From Macrostomum hystrix (Eukaryota; Platyhelminthes; Macrostomidae): a DNA stretch of 64,000 nucleotides. Shown here one piece after another: positions 58,401-64,000 of the stretch; the stretch's first letter is position 1; each line of letters opens with the position of its first letter. Location of the stretch: assembly GCA_950097015.1 (NCBI GenBank), contig CATNEN010000007.1:2790001-2854000 (forward strand), read 5' to 3'. A model generated the notes under the pieces. The model made no database searches. It was not told the origin of the DNA and saw only the letters and a list, made by a program, of their open reading frames with translations. Made by a program: the position numbers and the translations under genes.

Positions 58401-59721
58401 GACCGGCCGCGTTCTCATTGGACAGGGAGATTCGACTCAAGTATCTGCAGCCAAGGACCAACTATAAGGTGCTTGGGACAATGGAGTACTAAGTCTGTGA
58501 AGATAAGGGACAGACAGGAGTGCCAAGTTCGTAGAGTGAGGGCAGTGCCAAGTCCAGAGAGTGAGGGGAGTGCCAAGTTCGTAGAGTGAGGGGAGTGCCA
58601 AGTTCGTAGAGTGAGGGGAGTGCCAAGTCCAGAGAGTGAGGGGAGTGCCAAGTTCGTAGAGTGAGGGGAGTGCCAAGTTCGTAGAGTGAGGGGAGTGCCA
58701 AGTCCAGAGAGTGAGGGGAGTGCCAAGTCCAGAGAGTGAGGGGAGTGCCAAGTCCAGAGAGTGAGGGGAGTGCCAAGTCCAGAGAGTGAGGGAGTGCCAA
58801 GTCCAGAGAGTGAGGGGAGTGCCAAGTTCGTAGAGTGAGGGGAGTGCCAAGTCCAGAGAGTGAGGGCAGTGCCAAGTCCAGAGAGTGAGGGGAGTGCCAA
58901 GTCCAGAGAGTGAGGGGAGTGCCAAGTCCAGAGAGTGAGGGGAGTGCCAAGTCCAGAGAGTGAGGGGAGTGCCAAGTCCAGAGAGTGAGGGCAGTGCCAA
59001 GTCCAGACAGTGAGGGGAGTGCCAAGTTGTAAATAATCCAATAAGTCCCCGAAGAATAACCAAAAGCGGCTTAAAATAGCGAATCTAGCAGAAAAAAAGC
59101 ACTCGCACTCTTAACATCCTACTCACAGTAGAGACGAATGCGTGTCCCCTTTGTTGAATTCCCGCACAAAACTCGCGGCAGGTGTTCATCGTGGCCCGCA
59201 ATTTGGTGGGTAGCGGCGGTCGAGCAGAGATTAACTACACTACCGGTGACCTGGCACCGCCCGGCGACTTAAAGCTAGATGCGAAGTTTCTTAGCGACGA
59301 TCCAGACGGTCTGCTGATGCGGCTCAGCGTGCTGAACGACGGCGGCCTGCCCGTTGATCGCTACCGGGTCCGCCTGCGTCGGGTACGCGGCGACATCGAC
59401 CCGGACGGCCGACCGCGCGTTGTCGCCGCCCTGACCGGCTGGACCCCGCTGAATCCGTCAGCAGCCGCGGCGGCCGTCTCTACCGGGCGGCTGCGGCTGG
59501 ACAAACTGCAGCCGGGCACCTTCTACGAGGTGGAGATTCATGTGGGCAACCCGCTAGGCATGGCGGACAGGCCGAAGGTGCACGTGTTCCGCACAGCTGG
59601 CGAACCGCATCAGGTTAATGTGCTGGGAGTGCGGAATGCAGCCTGTTGTGGCTCCAGCTTTTACTGGCCAGTTGCTACGGCTTTGCTCTCTGCTCTGCTG
59701 ACTCATTTCACTCTCATTTAG
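49482..59721 (+). CDS. NCAM/fasciclin-II-type cell adhesion molecule, GPI-anchored form
   Basis: Exons: 49482-50085, 50412-50970, 55793-56070, 57831-58468, 59182-59721. Phases 1, 2, 1, 0 agree throughout. 872 residues. A signal peptide (about 1-26, [18 protein letters not shown]) is followed by five Ig-like domains: about 40-150, 155-245, 250-395, 400-515 and 515-600. Typical Ig marks include [28 protein letters not shown] and [13 protein letters not shown]. Two fibronectin type III domains follow (about 605-705 and 710-825). A C-terminal hydrophobic stretch with no cytoplasmic tail ([19 protein letters not shown]) fits a GPI-attachment signal. Five Ig plus two FN3 is the NCAM/FasII/apCAM arrangement, a homophilic adhesion receptor on neurons. 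Ig3 has a long insertion before its second cysteine. Other spliced ends could exist outside this model. Confidence 0.85.
50232..50330 (+). mobile_element. tRNA-like SINE head in adhesion gene intron 1
   Basis: A-box-like CAGCCCAGTGGTTGAG and B-box-like GAGTTCGATTCTC separated by about 45 bp, with continuing similarity to the family 2 layout (GTCGGG before the B-box). The body is not clearly preserved. Confidence 0.55.
50990..51790. repeat. 52-bp minisatellite in adhesion gene intron 2
   Basis: About 15 units of GGATTAGCAGTTGCGGATTA, AGTATCTGGAGGAAGGGAAC, AGTGAATTGGTT. Starts about 20 bp after the exon 2 donor with worn units. Confidence 0.96.
51791..52544. other. Adhesion gene intron 2, unassigned part
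   Basis: The GC-rich stretch 52020-52340 differs from its surroundings and looks like a fragment of a dispersed element, but no second copy is in the window and I recognise no family. Confidence 0.3.
52545..52978. repeat. 36-bp minisatellite in adhesion gene intron 2
   Basis: Units of GGGTAATGACCCACTGTATA plus ATGAGTGAGAGGGAGT, about 12 copies, with TAGGATGG/TAGGGTGA variants toward both ends. Confidence 0.94.
52979..55384. other. Adhesion gene intron 2, AT-rich part
   Basis: A 90-codon plus-strand frame at 53029-53304 has no recognisable domain and no good flanking splice sites, so I do not call it an exon. Between 53580 and 53900 there are loosely repeated AAATTCCAGGAAATATTT-like motifs. 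Nothing else is supported. Confidence 0.3.
55385..55690. repeat. 55-bp minisatellite in adhesion gene intron 2
   Basis: Five units of about 55 bp containing CTAGATAGATAATGTACACC and CCTCTTCGTCGGTTTTCGTC. It ends about 100 bp before exon 3. Confidence 0.93.
56665..56765. repeat. 29-bp repeat in adhesion gene intron 3
   Basis: Four near-identical units of GAGACTGTGCTCACCCTTTT plus AGTTCTACT. Confidence 0.93.
56830..57295. repeat. 15-bp minisatellite in adhesion gene intron 3
   Basis: About 27 units of CCCATCTCCCTCCTT/CCAT, a pure pyrimidine-rich stretch on the coding strand. Ser-Pro-rich or Glu-Gly-Asp-rich frames on either strand are artefacts. Confidence 0.95.
57640..57795. repeat. Degenerate CCTTCAAGACCTTCAACGAC repeat before adhesion gene exon 4
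   Basis: Seven or eight diverged units of 15-21 bp ending about 35 bp from the exon 4 acceptor. Confidence 0.8.
58505..59032. repeat. 25-bp minisatellite in adhesion gene intron 4
   Basis: About 21 units of AGTGCCAAGTCCAGAGAGTG plus AGGGG, alternating with a GTTCGTAGAG variant. Confidence 0.96.
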
Positions 59722-59739
59722 TAAAGGTGTTTGTCTCGT

Positions 59740-60205
59740 AAAGCAGCGCTGATAGCCTGTTAGACCGGGCCTGTAACCTATTTAACCGGGTCTGGAACCT
59801 GATAGACCGGGTCTGTAACCTGATAGACCGGGTCTGTAACATGTTAGAGAGGGTCTGGAACCTGTTAGACCGGGTCTGTAACCTGTTAGACAGTGTTTGT
59901 AACCTGTTAGACCGGGTTTGTAACCTGTTAGACCGGGTCTAAAACCTGTTAGACCGGGTCTGTAACCTGTTAGACAGTGTTTGTAACCTGTTAGACCGGG
60001 TCTGTAACCTGTTAGACCGGGTCTGTAACCTGTTAGACAGGGTCTGTAACCTGTTAGACCGGGTCTGTAACCTGTTAGACCGGGTCTGTAACCTGTTAGA
60101 CCGGGTCTGTAACCTGTTAGACCGGGTCTGTAACCTGTTAGACCGGGTCTGTAACCTGTTAGACAGGATCAGTAACCTTTTATTTAAGGTCAGGGTCTGT
60201 AACCT
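59740..60205. repeat. 21-bp minisatellite just after the adhesion gene stop
   Basis: About 22 units of GTCTGTAACCTGTTAGACCG plus G. Starts about 20 bp after the stop codon, so probably in the 3' UTR. Confidence 0.96.
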
Positions 60206-60687
60206 GTTAAACAAGCAGCCACAGATATTTGCACACACTGTTCCATCACCCAAAGAATTGTTTTTTGAATAAGCTTCATTTAAACTAATCTTGATTATAA
60301 AACAGACTTTTTGTTATCTAAGAACATCGTTAAATTCCATTTCTGATACGTACGAGAGGGTGAACTGAGTTAAAAAGTTACAGTACACTCGTAAATCAAC
60401 TTGATAATTAGAAATCGTCTACATCACTTGACTTTTTCTAACTCACATCTAAAACATCCCCAGGTTCTGATATTCCAAAGCTTGATTGAGCAGTTCTTGT
60501 CAGCTTTTTTTCCTTACTTATTAGCAATAAGCCGCTTGTAATGTCTTCTATTAGCTATATTCTACTTTGCTATGGGTGTCTGTAAGAGATTTCCGCTCAC
60601 GAAATGAATTACTGAAGCACAGCAAACAATTTTTTCATTTTTGTGCATGTTCGTGACATGTTTAGTTCGTATTAAAAAGATACCAAC
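60206..60687. other. AT-rich spacer
   Basis: No feature supported; no clear AATAAA within 250 bp of the preceding array. Confidence 0.3.
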
Positions 60688-61265
60688 GAAATAGACAAGT
60701 CACCAACCTGTTAGACAAGTCACGAACCTGTTAGACAAGTCACCAACCTGTTAGACAAGTCACCAACCTGTTAGACAAGTCACCAACCTGTCAGACAAGT
60801 CACCAACCTGTTAGACAAGTCACCAACCTGTTAGACAAGTCACCAACCTGTTAGACAAGTCACCAACCTGTCAGACAAGTCACCAACCTGTCAGACAAGT
60901 CACCAACCTGTTAGACAAGTCACCAACCTGTTAGACAAGTCACCAACCTGTTAGACAAGTCACCAACCTGTTAGACAAGTCACCAACCTGTCAGACAAGT
61001 CACCAACCTGTTAGACAAGTCACCAACCTGTCAGACAAGTCACCAACCTGTCAGACAAGTCACCAACCTGTTAGACAAGTCACCAACCTGTCAGACAAGT
61101 CACCAACCTGTTAGACAAGTCACCAACCTGTCAGACAAGTCACCAACCTGTCAGACAAGTCACCAACCTGTTAGACAAGTCACCAACCTGTTAGACAAGT
61201 CACCAACCTGTTAGACAAGTCACCAACCTGTTAGACAAGTCACCAACCTGTCAGACAAGTCACTC
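60688..61265. repeat. 20-bp minisatellite related to the 59.7-kb array
   Basis: 29 units of GTCACCAACCTGTTAGACAA, with only TTAGAC/TCAGAC variation. The core AACCTGTTAGAC is shared with the 21-bp array at 59740-60205. Confidence 0.97.
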
Positions 61266-61969
61266 ACCTGTTGTATCTATCTATTTTTTGTATCTATCAT
61301 ATTATTCAACTCATAGGCATAATTCAGTCGATCAACGAACTAAATGTGCATTTTACAAAAATGTTTAACAATCTAGTCACTCTACTGATAGTTTTTTTTA
61401 TCATAATTTCGCCATGATGAGGACAATATAAGCATATAAGCATATTGTATTAAGTGTTGTGCTTCGTGATAAATAACTAAAACATTTTAGTTATTTAAAC
61501 TTGCATTATTTTAATTTAGCTCTGCTCCTAGTTGTTTAAATTTTGCTTTTAGAATTCTATAATATTCCGCTATATTGCTACAGGTTGTTCTATACAGTAT
61601 ATTTTCATTGTCAGTAACTTATTCGAGACTTAAAACCCATTGTTACTCCAATCAACCAGTAATTTGTACTATTAAAGTGTAGTTAAAATTGCACATAACT
61701 GTTTCCATTTTGCTGTTTGCTAAATTTCTCAGCATAAAAATCTCATTGACACAACTTGCGAATCACGCCTGCACCAATGCATGCGGACACACTTGCTAAC
61801 ATGCTTTTCCTACACTTTTGTTAAGAAACAATTTCTAAAACTAGAGTTGAAACTAGCAAAATACAGGCTTGTCGTCATTTAGGTAAATCAAATTCATTTA
61901 TGATTAAACTATTTATAGTTTCTCTTGTGTTAAATTGACTTCATTCTTTAATAAGCATCTGAAATATGG
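61266..61969. other. AT-rich intergenic sequence
   Basis: No feature supported. Confidence 0.3.
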
Positions 61970-62640
61970 CATCACAGCTGGATAGAACTAACTGACATAT
62001 CACAGATGGATAGAACTAACTGACCAATCACAGCTGGATAGAACTAACTGACCAATCACAGCTGGATAGAACTAACTGACCAATCACAGCTGGATAGAAC
62101 TAACTGACATATCACAGATGGATAGAACTAACTGAAATATCACAGATGGATAGAACTAACTGACCAATCACAGCTGGATAGAACCAACTGACCAATCACA
62201 GCTGGATAGAACTAACTGACCAATCACAGCTGGATAGAACTAACTGACCAATCACAGCTGGATAGAACTAACTGACCAATCACAGCTGGATATAACTAAC
62301 TGACCAATCACAGCTGGATAGAACTAACTGACCAATCACAGCTGGATAGAACTAACTGACATATCACAGATGGATAGAACTAACTGACCAATCACAGCTG
62401 GATAGAACCAACTGACCAATCACAGCTGGATAGAATTAACTGACCAATCACAGCTGGATAGAAATAATGACCAATCACAGCTGGATAGAAGTAACTGACC
62501 AATCACAGGAGAGAGAACTTACTGACCAATCACAGCTGGATATAACTTTCTGACCAATCATAGGAGAGAGAAGTGATCGACAAATCCCAACTGGGTAGAG
62601 CTAACTGACCAATCACAGTTGAAATAAATTATAGATAACA
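61970..62640. repeat. 28-bp minisatellite with a CCAAT motif in most units
   Basis: About 24 units of AACTAACTGACCAATCACAG plus CTGGATAG. Three or four carry CATATCACAGATGG instead. The right end decays after 62460. Confidence 0.96.
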
Positions 62641-62989
62641 TACAGTCACTGGCATTTTAACATACAGTATTTGATAAAATACGTTTTTGAAGGAAAAATA
62701 AAAACATCTTTCTACTTATATTATGCTCTACTTTGAGTAGACCCAATGCGACACGTAACAAACAAGAGCTAAGAAAATGTTAATATCCATGAGGGGTATG
62801 TCTACTAGAGGCAATTAATTAAGTTTGCATTTTTCCTACCGCAGATGCCAATCGATTTTTTGGCTGTATTAGGAGAGCTATCGGACTGGCATTGCGGAAA
62901 GCTGCCCCCAGAGAGACACGAAGCACAGGGTGTATGAGAACTGGCTGTCACAGAATCGACAAAAATGGAGTTAAATGAGACAGCTCGGA
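62641..62989. other. Intergenic sequence
   Basis: No feature supported. Confidence 0.3.
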
Positions 62990-63135
62990 ACAGTGCAAGT
63001 TACTTGACAGCTGCATGTTGCACTTATAGTTGTGCCTGGACTGCCTAAATTGCTCGTGACAAGCCGCGGATGCCCCAGATGAACGTGGCCTCGCCGCGGA
63101 ATCGAACTCACGGACTCTCCTGTTGTGTAAAAGCA
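62990..63135 (-). mobile_element. Diverged SINE family 1-like element (reverse strand)
   Basis: On the minus strand GAGTTCGATTCC (B-box) is followed by GCGGCGAGGCCACGTTCAT, the same joint seen after the B-box of the family 1 SINEs at 745-1092 and 22453-22815. The rest differs, so it may be a subfamily. Confidence 0.55.
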
Positions 63136-63780
63136 GAGTTCCAGTTCAGAATACACCAAGAAACCAGCTTCAATACTAAAATGCTAGTTTATTCTTTTCG
63201 CAGGACATGGGAACTCACAGAAGTCCCGAGTCCCAATCCATGACAAGCAGGAAAAAACTTGTAAGTATCAAATTAGTCCGCGATATTACTCCTATAACAG
63301 TGTTTACTCGTAAAAGTAAATCAGTAGGACTAAATTGGAGTTAACGACAATGCAATTCCGCAAGCAGCCAGTTCTTTAATCTAGCCGCGGCTTATTGAGC
63401 AAATCGAGTTCAAAACTGAGATTGAGCATGAGCACTCTGAGCCGCTTGAGCAGTTTCTGAAAATTTTCTTCGCTCCGGTGACAATTATTTCAAATCGATT
63501 GTCAGTTTAATTCCAAAAACTGTAATCAAATTTATGAGCAGTTTAATTAGTCACCGACAAAAATTTTTCTGATGAATGTTCAAGGTCAACTTAATGACTT
63601 AGGACCGGAAACGAGCCAATTCATGGCGAAAAAAGCATATGAGGCTCGTTTAAAAGCATTGTTCTATGGCCAATCCGTATGCGCATGCTTTCAGTTGCCA
63701 ATGTATACTCGTATCATATTTGACTTTTTGATAGGCAGTCAGAAGGCGGGTGCAGGGTCGGTTTTCTTAAATGTTGAATA
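63136..63780. other. Unassigned sequence
   Basis: A 69-codon plus frame at 63572-63781 has no recognisable domain. No repeats seen. Confidence 0.25.
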
Positions 63781-63788
63781 GTTTTATT

Positions 63789-64000
63789 ACATAAAGTAAA
63801 CGCGGTGAAAATACACAATGGGAAAGCTGTACATGCAGCACATGTATAAGGGCGAAGGAGCGGTCTTTGTTCCTCGTTGAACATAACCCTTGAAGAAACA
63901 GTTGGTGAGGCGCACGCAGCAATCCCAGAACATCTGCTTCAGGGAAGTAAAACTCGCCAACGGCAGCAAATAATTTCCGCACTCGCAAAGCACAGGACGG
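63789..64000 (-). CDS. Possible 3' end of a minus-strand gene running off the window
   Basis: Two minus-strand frames are open from the window edge (one to about 63787 and one to 63767), and a minus-strand AATAAA (plus TTTATT, 63783-63788) lies right at their end. The more likely frame is Cys- and aromatic-rich (CECGNYLLPLASFTS...MFWDCC). I recognise no family and cannot choose the frame with confidence. Confidence 0.25.

Overview
This is a eukaryotic, almost certainly animal, window. Genes are split by GT-AG introns, and the protein families are metazoan: MEGF8, WRAP73, a RING-CH ligase, and an NCAM/FasII-type adhesion molecule. About a third of the sequence by my count is tandem minisatellite. 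GC-rich exons sit among AT-rich or repeat-filled introns. tRNA-derived SINEs, small TTAA-flanked inverted-repeat elements and a LINE are scattered through it. A lophotrochozoan, perhaps a free-living flatworm such as Macrostomum, would fit, but that is inference from repeat style and not proven.

Layout. 1-2336: (CTGT)n microsatellite, a reverse-strand SINE and the last coding exon of MEGF8 (+). 3303-6655: a 38-bp satellite with higher-order structure. 6781-13803: a complete four-exon WRAP73 gene (+, 463 aa). Its intron 2 is nearly pure 25-bp minisatellite, and its intron 3 holds an antisense LINE with a perfect 13-bp target duplication, landed 5 bp from the 3' splice site. 14641-16564: a SINE whose tRNA-like head has become a tandem array, followed by a RING-CH multi-pass membrane E3 ligase (+). 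17755-20125: a 19-bp satellite. 20307-27802: an eight-exon membrane-anchored GH20 beta-hexosaminidase of the chitobiase type (+, 1049 aa). 27800-32510: three more arrays, an LTR- or promoter-like segment with AP-1-type sites, a TTAA element and a SINE tail.

32823-34601: an unrecognised three-exon gene (+, 442 aa). 36269-36910: a small two-exon gene (-, 158 aa) with two ITIM/ITSM-like tyrosines. 38769-47177: a complete seven-exon transketolase (-, 622 aa) with a separate minisatellite family in each of introns 4, 5 and 6. Its exon 1 is partly duplicated about 1.1 kb upstream. 49482-59721: a five-exon GPI-type cell-adhesion molecule with five Ig and two FN3 domains (+, 872 aa). 59740-62640: three arrays. 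The last kilobase holds a diverged SINE and perhaps the 3' end of a minus-strand gene.

The genes are not an operon and have no shared pathway. What ties the window together is its repeat biology: almost every intron or spacer carries its own private minisatellite, often starting a few bases from a splice site. All exon structures below were built by hand from splice-site, phase and family-similarity reasoning. Family names come from recognised sequence similarity, not from a database search.
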